Below, piece by piece: positions 24,740 to 36,516 of a stretch of 64,000 nucleotides of DNA; positions within the stretch are counted from its first letter, which is position 1, and every line of letters begins with the position of its first letter. The translations under genes were made by a program, and so were the position numbers. The stretch is from Nonomuraea typhae (lineage in GTDB: Bacteria > Actinomycetota > Actinomycetes > Streptosporangiales > Streptosporangiaceae), in the NCBI RefSeq assembly GCF_009760925.1, contig NZ_VRLV01000013.1:62001-126000 (forward strand), read 5' to 3'. The notes beneath the pieces were generated by a model. It was not told the origin of the DNA and did no database searches. It was given only the letters and a program-made list of their open reading frames with translations.

Positions 24740-25455
24740 TCAAAAGCGAGGCTCCCAGCGGAACAACCGAACCGCCAGGGCGATCGCGACGGCCGCCATG
24801 ACCAGGGCGGCGGCCACGGCGGGCACCACCATCACCTGCGGCTCGCCCCAGGCGGCCCGGACGAGGTGCGCCAGGGCGCCGCCGGGGATGGCCGGCCCGG
24901 TCCAGTCGATCGCGGCCGGATCCCTGCCCATCACCCACAGGGGCGCCCCGATCAACGCCAACATGAACGGAAATGTCGTGACCTGCGCCATCTCGGGCGA
25001 CGGCGTGAACGCGGCCGTCAGAAACGCCACCGCGGAACACGTCACCGCCCCGATCACCACCGCCAGCGCCGGCGTCCACGGCCGCTCCGGCCATTGACCG
25101 CGGTAGACCCCCGACACCCCGGCCAGCACCACCGCCTGCGCGGCCACGAGCGCGAACAGCGGCGCCGACAGCCCCGCCACGATGCTCACCGCGGACTGGT
25201 GCGCAGCCGCTTCAGATACAGGTGCTGCCGCCGGGCCGCCAGCGCCGTGGTCGCCGAGCAGTACACGGTGAACGCCGGCAACGTGCCCACCTGCACCATC
25301 GCCCGCATCGGCGGCGGCATGCCCGCGTCCGACCCACCGAGCATGAAGATCGCGCCGAACCCCAGCGGGATGAGCAGCGCGATCGCGGCCACGAGCTTGT
25401 TGCGCAGGATGAGCCGCAGCTCCGTGGCCGCGATGACGTACCACGCGGCGCTCAT
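24740..25455 (-). pseudogene. ABC-2 type permease, frameshifted
   Basis: The first fragment (ATG 25455) reads SAAWYVIAATELRLILRNKLVAAIALLIPLGFGAIFMLGG and on to YLKRLRTSPR before a stop at 25186. The expected continuation (SIVAGLSAPLFALVAAQAVVLAGV...) resumes in another frame from about 25195 and runs to 24740, ending FRWEPRF. A net loss of about one base near 25195 explains both. Together they make a normal ABC-2 permease of about 235 aa with six TM segments. The neighbouring ATPase and kinase/regulator genes are also broken, so this is probably real decay rather than sequencing error. Confidence 0.8.
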
Positions 25456-25504
25456 CGCGCCGCCTCCCGCACCCGCGCGAAGACCTCGGGCAACGACGTC
25501 TCCG

Positions 25505-25819
25505 TCACCCGGTGGTGGGCTCATCCAGGAACAGCAGCGACGGGCCGGTGGAGATGGCCAGGGCGAGGTTCAGACGCCGCCGCTCGCCGCCGGACAGCCG
25601 TTTGACCCGGACATCGGCCCGGTGCTTCAGGTCCACCACGGCCAGGGGGTCGGCCGGGCCGCCCAGGGTTTCCAGGGTGCTGGTCTTGCCGGCGCCGTTC
25701 GTGCCGAGCAGGGCCAGGAGTTCGCCCTGCCGTACCTGGAGGTCGATGCCGTCGACGGCGGTGAAGCGGCCGTAGGTGACGCGCAGGGCTTGGACGTCCA
25801 CTGCCAGAGGTGTTCGCAT
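25505..25819 (-). pseudogene. ABC transporter ATP-binding protein with internal and C-terminal deletions
   Basis: The remnant is 104 codons, against about 300 in intact relatives. It keeps the N-terminal strands, Walker A (LGTNGAGKTSTLE), then jumps within a few residues to VVDLKHRADVRVKRLSGGERRRLNLALAI (signature motif) and Walker B LLFLDEPTTG. The Q-loop and about 50-60 residues between Walker A and the signature are missing, and the reading frame stops right after DEPTTG. A following out-of-frame stretch (VTETSLPEVFARVREAAR, to about 25456) looks like the original C-terminus. It could not hydrolyse ATP as it stands. Confidence 0.85.
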
Positions 25820-25938
25820 GGGCCAAGCCTCCGGCCGGGGCGTGGGGCCGGTGTAGTGCCGGATGAGGAGGTCGCAGGCTGACCCTGTCACGATTTTTCG
25901 TGACACATGTCATGGCGGCGAACCTCCACAATACGGAC

Positions 25939-27070
25939 ATGGAACTCCCCTCTCTGACCGGGCTACGGTTGTTCACACAGGTCACGCTGGTGGGCGAGGC
26001 GCCGTTGTTCTGGGTGTTCGCGGTCGTGCTGCTCGGGGTCGGGCACGGCTGGGGGGCGCTCACGTGGGGGCTCGCCGCAGTCGCCGGAGCGCTGGCCGGG
26101 GTGGCCGCGGCCGCCGTGAGCGCGGGCCTGGCCGCCCGCGTGTTCGCCTCCGTCGTGTGGGCCACCCTGGTGGTGCCGCCGGTGCTCGCCATGGCCATGC
26201 TGGCGCAGTGGTGGACGTACGAGGTGGCCAGGCGGCTGGAGCGTGCCAGGTCTCTGGCCGTGGACCAGGAACGGATCCGCTTCGCTGCCGACCTTCACGA
26301 CATTCAGGGACACCATCTCCAGGTCATCGCCCTCAAGAGCGAACTGGCCGCGCGGCTCGGCGCCAGCCGTACCGATGAGGCCGTGGCGCTCATGCGCGAG
26401 GTCCGGCAGCTCGCGCACGACGCGCTCATGGACACCAAGGCCGTCGTGAGCGGCTACCGGCAGGTCTCGCTGGCCACCGAACTCGCCAATGCGGTCAAGG
26501 TGCTCGGAGCCGCGGGGATCTCGGCCGAGACCGAGTTCACGGCCACCGCGGAGGGTACGGCGGAGCGGCTGCTGGGCCTGGTGGTCAGGGAGGCGACGAC
26601 CAACATCCTGCGGCACTCCCAGGCGGCCGGGGGGCTGGAACCCGATCTGGCCGTCGTGGCCGAGGCCGACACCACGACCGGCGCCGTCGCCGCCGCCACG
26701 AGCACCAGGCCGGACATCGTGATCCTGGACCTGGAGATGCCTCCCGGAGACGGCCTGGTCGCCGCCGAGCGCATCCTCGGGGACGTGGCGACGCGGATCG
26801 TCCTGGTCACGCGGCATGCCCGCCCGGGGGTGCTGCGCCGGGCGCTGGCCACCGGGGTCCGGGCGTTCGTGCCCAAGACGACCCCGGCCGAACGCCTGGC
26901 GGAGATCCTCCGCGAGGTGCACGCGGGCCGCCGCTACGTGGATCCCGAGATCGCCGCCTCGGCTCTGAGCGAGGACGCCTGCCCGCTGACCGCCCGGGAG
27001 CTTGACGTGCCGCGCGCCGCCCGCTCCGGGCAGTCGATCGACTGGATCGCCGGCCAGGTGCACCTGGCAC
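25939..27070 (+). pseudogene. Histidine kinase-response regulator fusion formed by deletion, with truncated LuxR-type HTH
   Basis: From ATG 25939 the product begins as a DesK-like sensor kinase: several TM helices, then the HisKA_3 box RIRFAADLHDIQGHHLQVIALKSELAA with the phospho-acceptor His. It reaches the N-box REATTNILRHSQA and then switches in frame to the middle of a NarL-type receiver, GLEPDLAVVAEA...RPDIVILDLEMPPGDGL (phospho-acceptor Asp), followed by the receiver Lys in FVPKTTP. The ATP-binding G boxes and the receiver N-terminus are lost. The C-terminal HTH starts (LTARELDV) but is cut at GQVHLAP, exactly at the 3' end of convergent trpS. The frame continues antisense into trpS without homology. 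It lies divergent from the broken ABC genes. Confidence 0.8.
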
Positions 27071-27073
27071 CGG

Positions 27074-28078
<1,005 letters not shown>

Positions 28079-28121
28079 AGCTGGCAATTGTGTCAGGAAT
28101 CCCCGCCTGCCTGCGACACGA

Positions 28122-29432
28122 TCAGGCTTCCGGCGGGTCCAGCACGGCGATCGGAACGCGTTGCACACGCACTCGGGAGATGCGCCGGCCGTCCAGGTCG
28201 GTGACGGTCATGGCGAAGCCGGGGATCTCCACCGTCTCGCCCGCGGCGGGCACGTGGCCGAGCATGGCCATGACGAAGCCGCCGAGCGTCTCGTAGGGGC
28301 CGTCGGGCAGGCGGATGCCGGTCTGGGCGGCGAAGTCGTTGAGATTGGTCAGCCCGTCGATCTCGATCTCGCCGGCGGGCAGGATGACCGTGTCGTCCTC
28401 CACGTCGTACTCGTCGCGGATGTCGCCGATCAGCTCTTCGACCAGGTCTTCCAGGGTGACGATGCCGGCGGTGCCGCCGTACTCGTCGACCACGATGGCC
28501 AGGTGGTGGCCTTCGTCGCGCATCTCCGACAGCGTGCTCAGCACCCGTTTGGAGGCGGGCACAAGCTTGACCGGGCGCACGGGGACGAGCTCGCTGATCG
28601 GCTCGATGCGGCCGGTGAGCACCGGGTCGAGCAGGTCGCGGACGTGCACGAAGCCCAGGATCTCGTCGTAGGACTCGCGGTAGACGGGGAAGCGGGAGTG
28701 CGGCAGCGCCGCCGCCAGGACGGCCGCCTCGGCCAGCGCCGTGTCGGCCTCCATGAACTCCACCTCGGTGCGCGGCAGCATGACCTCGCGCAGCTGGCGC
28801 TTGCCGGCGGCGAACACCTCGGCGATCAGGTTGCGCTCGTCGGTGGTCAGGTCGCTGTGCCCGACGACCATGTCCCGGAGTTCCTCGGTGGTCATCTGCT
28901 CCCGGTCGGCCTGGGGGTTGCCGCCGAGCAGCCTCACCACCCCGTCGGTCGACTTCGACAGCGCCCAGATGACCGGCCGCGACAGCCTGGCGACCCAGTC
29001 CAGGAACGGCGCGACCACCAGCGAGAGCCCTTCGGCGCGCTGCCTGGCCAGCCGCTTGGGCGCCAGCTCGCCGAGAACCAGCGAGACGTAGGAGATCGCC
29101 AGCGTGACGAGGACGAGCGCGAGCGCGGGTGCCAGCGCCCCGGGCACGCCCCAGCGCTGGAGCACGGGGATGAACGTCTTGGCCAGCCGGTCGGCGCCGA
29201 ACGCGGCCGACAGCATCGTCGCCACGGTCACGCCGATCTGGACGGCGGACAGGAAGCGGTTGGGGTCACGGGCGAGCTTGGCCACGCGTTCGCCGCGTCT
29301 GCCCTTTTTGGCGAGCTTGCGCACCTGGCTCTCCCGGAGGGAGACCATCGCCATCTCGGCGGCCGCGAAGAAGCCGCCCACGAGAATGAAGAGCAGGACC
29401 AGGGCGATGTTGGCCGCGACGGTGTCAAACAT
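28122..29432 (-). CDS. Hemolysin family protein (CNNM/DUF21-CBS-CorC transporter domain)
   Basis: The 436-residue protein has an N-terminal DUF21/CNNM membrane domain with four helices (IALVLLFILVGGFFAAAEMAMVSLRES; SYVSLVLGELAPKRLA). Two CBS domains follow (VMLPRTEVEFMEAD..., HLAIVVDEYGGTAGIVTLEDLVEELIGDI), then a C-terminal CorC_HlyC domain (ILPAGEIEIDGLTNLND). Members are implicated in Mg2+ and Co2+ efflux despite the hemolysin name. ATG 29432 was chosen because upstream starts would run into the divergent galE promoter. The gap between the two divergent starts is 86 bp. Confidence 0.9.
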   Translation of the reverse strand: MFDTVAANIALVLLFILVGGFFAAAEMAMVSLRESQVRKLAKKGRRGERVAKLARDPNRFLSAVQIGVTVATMLSAAFGADRLAKTFIPVLQRWGVPGALAPALALVLVTLAISYVSLVLGELAPKRLARQRAEGLSLVVAPFLDWVARLSRPVIWALSKSTDGVVRLLGGNPQADREQMTTEELRDMVVGHSDLTTDERNLIAEVFAAGKRQLREVMLPRTEVEFMEADTALAEAAVLAAALPHSRFPVYRESYDEILGFVHVRDLLDPVLTGRIEPISELVPVRPVKLVPASKRVLSTLSEMRDEGHHLAIVVDEYGGTAGIVTLEDLVEELIGDIRDEYDVEDDTVILPAGEIEIDGLTNLNDFAAQTGIRLPDGPYETLGGFVMAMLGHVPAAGETVEIPGFAMTVTDLDGRRISRVRVQRVPIAVLDPPEA

Positions 29433-29518
29433 GGTGGTTGGCAGCGTACTCGCCGCCTTTCCCGCGTATGCTGAACCGCGAGCCGTACAAAATCCAACAT
29501 ATTTCATCAGGAGTAAAC

Positions 29519-30466
29519 ATGAGGCTGCTGGTCACCGGTGGTGCCGGATATGTCGGCAGCGTGGTCGCGGCGCAGCTCGTCGAGGCGGGCCACGAGGTGA
29601 CCGTGCTCGACGACCTGTCCACCGGGCACGCCGACGCGGTCCCGGACGGGGCGCGGTTCGTCCAGGCAGACGTCGCCGAGGCGCACGACGCGCTCGACGG
29701 GCAGGACGCCGTGCTGCACTTCGCGGCCAAGTCGCTGGTCGGCGAGTCGGTGGAAAAGCCCGAGCTGTACTGGCGGCACAACCTCGGCGGCACCCTGGCC
29801 CTGCTGGAGGCGATGCACGGCACGGGCGTGCGCCGCATCGTGTTCTCCTCCACCGCGGCGACGTACGGCGAGCCGATCAGCCCCCAGATCCTGGAGAGCG
29901 ACCCGCCCCGCCCGACCAACCCTTACGGCGAGACCAAGCTGGCCGTGGACATGGCGCTGACCGCCTTCGCAGGACTGCGCGGCCTGGGCGCGGTGAGCCT
30001 GCGGTACTTCAACGTGGCCGGGGCCTACGGCAGGTTCCGCGAGCGGCACGCGATCGAGACCCACCTGATCCCCAACGTGCTCAAGGTCGCCACCGGCGAG
30101 CGCGAGGAGGTGCGGGTGTTCGGCACCGACTACCCGACGCCCGACGGCACCTGCGTGCGCGACTACGTCCACGTGGCCGACCTGGCCAGGGCGCATCTGC
30201 TGGCGCTCGGCGCGGTCACCGAGGGCGAGCACAAGATCTACAACCTGGGCAGCGGCACCGGGTTCTCCGTCAAGGAGGTCATCGACGTCTGCCGCGAGGT
30301 GACCGGGCACCCGATCCCGGAGACGGTCGGCCCGCGCCGGGCCGGCGATCCCGCGGTGCTGGTGGCCTCCTCGGACAAGATCCAGGCCGAGCTGGGCTGG
30401 AAGGCCGAGCGGACCGCGCTGCCCACGATCGTCGCCGACGCCTGGGCCGCGCTTTCCGGAAAATGA
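29519..30466 (+). CDS. galE: UDP-glucose 4-epimerase
   Basis: This 315-residue extended SDR interconverts UDP-glucose and UDP-galactose for cell-wall and glycan precursors. Rossmann motif VTGGAGYVGS (residues 5-14), a Ser-rich active-site strand FSSTAATYGEP, and the YxxxK pair in NPYGETKLAVDMAL are present. ADLARAHLLAL and the C-terminal substrate domain follow normally. ATG 29519 has GGAG 7 nt upstream. It is slightly shorter than E. coli GalE (338 aa) but typical for actinobacteria. It is divergent from the CNNM-family gene. Confidence 0.92.
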   Translation: MRLLVTGGAGYVGSVVAAQLVEAGHEVTVLDDLSTGHADAVPDGARFVQADVAEAHDALDGQDAVLHFAAKSLVGESVEKPELYWRHNLGGTLALLEAMHGTGVRRIVFSSTAATYGEPISPQILESDPPRPTNPYGETKLAVDMALTAFAGLRGLGAVSLRYFNVAGAYGRFRERHAIETHLIPNVLKVATGEREEVRVFGTDYPTPDGTCVRDYVHVADLARAHLLALGAVTEGEHKIYNLGSGTGFSVKEVIDVCREVTGHPIPETVGPRRAGDPAVLVASSDKIQAELGWKAERTALPTIVADAWAALSGK

Positions 30467-30504
30467 CGGTTAACACCGCCCGATGTGTGCTGTGATACCG
30501 AAAT

Positions 30505-30654
30505 GTGAAGCGCCTTTCCCCCGGAGCGCTCTTCGTGGCACTCATCGCAGGTGGTTGCGGATTGGCCGTGGCCGGGGTGGTCTTCGCGACCTCCCCACCG
30601 GTCCCTCCTCCCCCCGCCCACATGTGTGAAGTGGGCACGACGGCTAGCCCATGA
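30505..30654 (+). CDS. Possible small secreted or membrane protein (49 aa)
   Basis: A GTG at 30505 opens 49 codons with a signal-like N-terminus (MKRLSPGALFVALIAGGCGLAVAGVVF) and a Pro-rich end (PPVPPPPAHMCEVG). No ribosome-binding site is obvious, and the last 11 nt overlap the convergent DUF11-like gene. No family is recognised. The basic start plus hydrophobic core is the only support. Confidence 0.35.
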   Translation: MKRLSPGALFVALIAGGCGLAVAGVVFATSPPVPPPPAHMCEVGTTASP

Positions 30655-31444
30655 TCCGCATCCTGGCGCGGTTGTCGGCCGGGCGCCGGTCGCCGAACCG
30701 GCTGGAGTACACGTTGGCCCTGGCGTTGACCGGGCGGTCCGGCGCCCAGAGCGACAGCCGTACCCGCAGGCGCTCACCCGAGGCCACGGCCCGCAGCCTG
30801 CACGAGACGTAACCGACGCGGCCCCGGCAGCGCGCCCCCACCGCGGACACCAGCCGCGCCGGGCCCGTCCTGAGGAAGATGCGGGCGTCCCTGACCATGC
30901 GCGGGCCCTGGTTGCGCACCAGCGCCGACAGCGCGTACCTGCTGCCCCGTGCCCGGCCCGACAGCCGCAGGCTCAGGTCGGCGCCCTCGTCCACCCGGGT
31001 CTGCAGGGTGTGGGTGTTGTCGCTCTCGTTCTCGTCGCGCACCTCGGAGACGAGCGCGGCCCGCGAGATCAGCGGGCCGCGCGCGCCCGGTCGGACGATC
31101 CCCGTGACCGTCACCCCGCCGCGCCCGCCGGCCAGCACGTCCGCGGGCGAGGGGCACACCACCTCGTGCGCGACGGCGCCGGGACGGCAGGTGGCCACGT
31201 CCACGCTGACGATCTCCACGTCGGCCGGGAGCGTCACCGTCAGCACCGGCAGGACGGCGTCGCCCGGTCCCGCGTTGCGGACCTCGGCCCGGTAGATGAT
31301 GGGGTGTCCCGGCTGGGCCACGGCAGGCTCGGCGCTCAGCCGTACCGAAAGGTCGGCCGAGCCCCATCCGTCCCCCGCGTGGGCGGCGGCCGGCGTGCCC
31401 GCCACCATCACGCCCATGAACCCGGCGAACACCTTGCGCCGCAT
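30644..31444 (-). CDS. Secreted DUF11/CARDB-like beta-sandwich protein
   Basis: The protein of about 266 residues has a signal peptide (RRKVFAGFMGVMVAGTPAAAHAG). Two Ig-like beta domains follow. The first reads ADLSVRLSAEPAVAQPGHPIIYRAEVRNAGPGDAVLPVLTVTLP, the classic DUF11 opening, and ends with DENESDNTHTLQTRV. The second opens ADLSLRLSGRARGS and ends RFGDRRPADNRARMRIMG. Such repeats occur in surface and adhesion proteins. ATG 31444 is likely (GTG 31450 possible, GGGGG ribosome-binding site). The function is unknown. Confidence 0.75.
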   Translation of the reverse strand: MRRKVFAGFMGVMVAGTPAAAHAGDGWGSADLSVRLSAEPAVAQPGHPIIYRAEVRNAGPGDAVLPVLTVTLPADVEIVSVDVATCRPGAVAHEVVCPSPADVLAGGRGGVTVTGIVRPGARGPLISRAALVSEVRDENESDNTHTLQTRVDEGADLSLRLSGRARGSRYALSALVRNQGPRMVRDARIFLRTGPARLVSAVGARCRGRVGYVSCRLRAVASGERLRVRLSLWAPDRPVNARANVYSSRFGDRRPADNRARMRIMG

Positions 31445-31535
31445 GACCACCGACCCCCTGTGCCGTTCGGCCTCAATTCAACGTGTTCATCCGGGTGATC
31501 ATCATGGCGACACGCGGAAGCCGTACCAAACGGAA

Positions 31536-31565
31536 AAGGCGCGCGTCCGGCCGGACGCGCGCCTT
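31536..31565 (-). terminator. Intrinsic terminator of mdh
   Basis: This is a perfect 15+15 bp inverted repeat (AAGGCGCGCGTCCGG and its complement) 12 bp past the mdh stop. On the minus strand it is followed by TTCCGTTT, giving a CCTTTTCC run, so it fits a factor-independent terminator. Confidence 0.85.
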
Positions 31566-31577
31566 CACGGAAGAGCG

Positions 31578-32552
31578 TCAGATGAGGCCGAGCTCCTTGA
31601 CCGCGTCGCGCTCCTCGGCGAGCTCGCGCACGGAGGCGTCGATGCGCTCGCGGGAGAAGGCGTCGATCTCGAGGCCCTGGATGATCTCCCAGGCGCCGTT
31701 CACGGCGCGGACCGGGAAGGAGGAGATGAGTCCCTCGGGCACGCCGTAGGAGCCGTCGGAGACGATCGCGGCGGAGGTCCAGTCGGTGCCGTTGACCCAG
31801 TCGTAGACGTGGTCGATCGCGGCGTTGGCGGCGCTGGCCGCGCTGGAGGCGCCGCGGGCCTCGATGATGGCGGCGCCGCGCTTGGCGACGGTCGGGATGA
31901 AGGTGTCGCGCAGCCAGGACTCGTCCACCTGCTCGGCCGCGATCTTGCCGCCGACCTCGGCGTGGAACAGGTCGGGGTACTGCGTGGCCGAGTGGTTGCC
32001 CCAGATGGTCATCTTCTTGATCTCGGTGACCGGGACCTGGAGCTTGGCGGCGAGCTGGGACAGCGCGCGGTTGTGGTCGAGGCGGGTCATCGCGGTGAAG
32101 CGGCCGGCCGGGACGTCGGGCGCGTTCCGCTGGGCGATGAGCGCGTTGGTGTTGGCCGGGTTGCCCACGACCAGGACCTTGATGTCGCCGGCGGCGTGAT
32201 CGTTGATCGCCTTGCCCTGCGGGCCAAAGATGCCGCCGTTGGCGCCGAGCAGGTCGCCGCGCTCCATGCCGGCCTTGCGGGGCATGGCGCCGACGAGGAG
32301 GGCGACGTTGGCGCCGTCGAAGGCGACATTGGGGTCGTCGGTGATCTCGATGCCGGACAGCAGCGGGAACGCGCAGTCGTCGAGCTCCATCGCGGTGCCC
32401 TCGGCCGCCTTCACCGCCTGCGGGATCTCCAGCAGGCTCAGCTTCACCGGGACGTCGGCGCCGAGCAGCTGACCCGACGCGATGCGGAACAGGAGCGCGT
32501 ACCCGATCTGTCCGGCGGCGCCGGTGACGGTCACCTTGACGGGCGTGGCCAT
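31578..32552 (-). CDS. mdh: Malate dehydrogenase
   Basis: This 324-residue NAD-dependent TCA-cycle enzyme oxidises malate to oxaloacetate. It shows the nucleotide-binding TGAAGQIGYALLFRI, GAMPRKAGMERGDLL, VGNPANTNALIA, the substrate-binding MTRLDHNRALSQLAAKL, and the catalytic His region TIWGNHSATQYPDLFHAEV. ATG 32552 follows GGAAGG at 2 nt. It belongs to the cytosolic-type (group with plant/animal MDH1) malate dehydrogenases common in actinobacteria, about 325-330 aa. Confidence 0.96.
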   Translation of the reverse strand: MATPVKVTVTGAAGQIGYALLFRIASGQLLGADVPVKLSLLEIPQAVKAAEGTAMELDDCAFPLLSGIEITDDPNVAFDGANVALLVGAMPRKAGMERGDLLGANGGIFGPQGKAINDHAAGDIKVLVVGNPANTNALIAQRNAPDVPAGRFTAMTRLDHNRALSQLAAKLQVPVTEIKKMTIWGNHSATQYPDLFHAEVGGKIAAEQVDESWLRDTFIPTVAKRGAAIIEARGASSAASAANAAIDHVYDWVNGTDWTSAAIVSDGSYGVPEGLISSFPVRAVNGAWEIIQGLEIDAFSRERIDASVRELAEERDAVKELGLI

Positions 32553-32606
32553 GGCCTTCCCCTAACTCGCAGGATGATTCATTGACTTTCGGATGCTACC
32601 CGCTCG

Positions 32607-34553
<1,947 letters not shown>

Positions 34554-34854
34554 TGACCATCCCCACGTGTGCACAAAACCCCAACGAGGCAAACTTTACG
34601 ACGCTCAGGAAGTCCTCAGGGAACCGTTAACCGTTCGTAACGTCGCAAACGATGCGCGCCATGCCCGCCTGCCGCGGCTCTGTCGCGTCGGGATAATCGA
34701 CCCGGAGCAGCCGCGGGCCGGGTATGCTCCGCCCGACCGCCTCCAGAGTTTCGGGCAGCCGGCCGTCGTTGACAAGGCCGACACGGATGGTGGCGATGGA
34801 CGGCGGACTCGGTTCCCTGTTTTCCGACCGCCACCGGAATGAGATTCTGGCGGC
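34554..34854. other. Intergenic region between divergent kinase and enoyl-reductase genes
   Basis: These 301 bp between divergent starts hold short frames on both strands without recognisable domains. The left part (34590-34660) is relatively AT-rich with AACCGTTAACCGTTCGTAACG near 34622-34642, a possible promoter or operator area. Nothing firmer can be called. Confidence 0.4.
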
Positions 34855-35970
34855 ATGCATGACATCGTCCTCTTCGGCGCCACCGGCTACACCGGGCGGC
34901 TCATCGCCGCCTACCTGGCCGGAATAGAGGGTCTCGACTGGGCCGTCGCCGGGCGGGACCGGGCCAGGCTGGAGGCGCTCGGCCACGGCGTGCCCGTCCT
35001 GGTCGCCGACGTGGGCGAGCCGGACTCCATCGCGGCCCTGGCCCGGCGGGCACGCGTGCTCATCACCACCGTCGGCCCCTACATCTCGTACGGCGAGCCG
35101 CTCGTGGCCGCCTGCGCCGAGGCCGGCACCCACTACGTGGACCTGACCGGCGAGCCGGAGTTCGTGGACCGCATGTACCTGCTCCACCACGACCGGGCCG
35201 TGGCCTCCGGGGCGAAGATCGTACATGCCTGCGGCTTCGACTCCATCCCCTATGACCTGGGCGTCCTGCACAACGTCAGCCGGCTGCCCGAGGGCGTGCC
35301 GATCAAGGTGAGCGCGTTCATGCGGGGCGGCGGGCGGCCCTCCGGCGGGACGTTCCACTCGGCGGTGATCTCGATGTCGCGGGTGCGGCAGCTGGCCGAG
35401 GCGTCCGCGCGCCGCTGGGCGGCGGAGGTCCGGCCGCCCGGCCGCAAGGTGGACGTGCTGCCCGGCCCGCCGCGCTTCGTGGGCGGGTACGCGCTGCCGA
35501 TGCCGACCATCGACCCGCAGATCGTGGGCCGCTCCGCCTGGGCGCTGGAGCGCTACGGCCCCGACTTCACCTACCGCCAGTACTTCGCCGTGCGCCGCCT
35601 GCCCGCGGCGCTCACGCTGGCCGGCGGCGCCGCCGCGCTGACCTTCCTGGCCCAGATCCCCTCCGCCCGGTCCTTCCTGCTCAACCGGCTGCGGCCCGGC
35701 GACGGGCCCACGCCGGAGCAGCGGGCCGCGAGCTGGTTCAAGCTCACGCTCCTGGGCGAGGGCGGCGGGGCGCGGGTGGTGACCGAGGTGTCCGGCACCG
35801 ACCCCGGCTACGGCGGGACCGCGAAGATGATCTCCGAGGCGGCGCTGTGCTTGGCCTTCGACGACACCCCCAAAGTCGCCGGGCAGGTGACCACGGCGGT
35901 GGCGATGGGCGATGCGCTGATCGAGCGGCTGGGCCGTACCGGCGCGGTCAGGTTCGCGGAGAGGTCCTAG
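34855..35970 (+). CDS. Trans-acting enoyl reductase/saccharopine dehydrogenase-like protein
   Basis: The 371-residue protein begins DIVLFGATGYTGRLIAAYLAG, a Rossmann motif typical of saccharopine dehydrogenase-like NAD(P)-binding proteins. It has VGPYISYGEPLVAACAEAGTHYVDLTGEPEF and HACGFDSIPYDLGVL, the signature of the mycobacterial trans-acting enoyl reductase (Rv2953) group, which reduces polyketide-derived lipids. The length is slightly under the mycobacterial ~410. There is no polyketide synthase nearby, so the substrate is unknown. The stop TAG shares CTAG with the convergent gene at 35967. Confidence 0.85.
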   Translation: MHDIVLFGATGYTGRLIAAYLAGIEGLDWAVAGRDRARLEALGHGVPVLVADVGEPDSIAALARRARVLITTVGPYISYGEPLVAACAEAGTHYVDLTGEPEFVDRMYLLHHDRAVASGAKIVHACGFDSIPYDLGVLHNVSRLPEGVPIKVSAFMRGGGRPSGGTFHSAVISMSRVRQLAEASARRWAAEVRPPGRKVDVLPGPPRFVGGYALPMPTIDPQIVGRSAWALERYGPDFTYRQYFAVRRLPAALTLAGGAAALTFLAQIPSARSFLLNRLRPGDGPTPEQRAASWFKLTLLGEGGGARVVTEVSGTDPGYGGTAKMISEAALCLAFDDTPKVAGQVTTAVAMGDALIERLGRTGAVRFAERS

Positions 35971-36473
35971 GGTGTCACCGCGCACTCGCGCCTGAAGAAC
36001 TCCAGCCAGCTGCCGTCCAGCGGCGGCTCCAGGGCCGCGGTCACCTCAGCGCTGCCCCACCACGCCGAGGTGCGGAAGACCACCGGCGCCTCCTTCCACG
36101 CGGCCGCGCAGTCGCCGATCTCCAGGCCGAGTACGACGTCGAAGCGCTGCCCCGCGGCCACCTCGCGGGGGAAGTCCGCGGCGACCAGGCGAACGTCCTC
36201 GGCCCGCAGGCCGACGCCGGTCAGCGTGATCGGGTAGAAGCTGTCGTTGACGAAGGTCACGGTGGCGGCGGCCATCGGGTCGCGCTCCCTGCCCAGCTCG
36301 TCGGCGAGCGTCTGCGCCGCGAACTGGCTGAGGTCGTACTGGGTGATCCGCGGGATCGACGACCAGGCGAAGGCGAGCAGCACCGCCAGCACGACGCCGA
36401 GCATGGCGGCCCGGCCATGGCGCACAAGGGCCGCTTCGGGATTCAGCCGATCCCAGACCTCATTCGGAATCAC
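35967..36473 (-). CDS. Membrane-anchored protein of unknown function
   Basis: The 168-residue protein has one N-terminal TM helix (AAMLGVVLAVLLAFAWSSI) followed by an extracytoplasmic domain. That domain includes ATVTFVNDSFYPITLTGVGL and VAAGQRFDVVLGLEIGDC, a beta-sandwich-like pattern, and two cysteines (GDCAA and RRECAV) that could form a disulfide. No family is recognised. It converges on the enoyl-reductase gene with a shared CTAG and diverges from the next gene. Confidence 0.6.
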   Translation of the reverse strand: MIPNEVWDRLNPEAALVRHGRAAMLGVVLAVLLAFAWSSIPRITQYDLSQFAAQTLADELGRERDPMAAATVTFVNDSFYPITLTGVGLRAEDVRLVAADFPREVAAGQRFDVVLGLEIGDCAAAWKEAPVVFRTSAWWGSAEVTAALEPPLDGSWLEFFRRECAVTP

Positions 36474-36516
36474 GTCGGCATTCTGCTAGCTTTTCGATCG
36501 TGATGAAAGGTGATCG

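Noticed and set aside
24740..25455. Programmed frameshift in the ABC-2 permease
   Set aside because: No slippery sequence or stimulatory structure is apparent near 25195, and the neighbouring genes are also broken, so decay is the simpler explanation.
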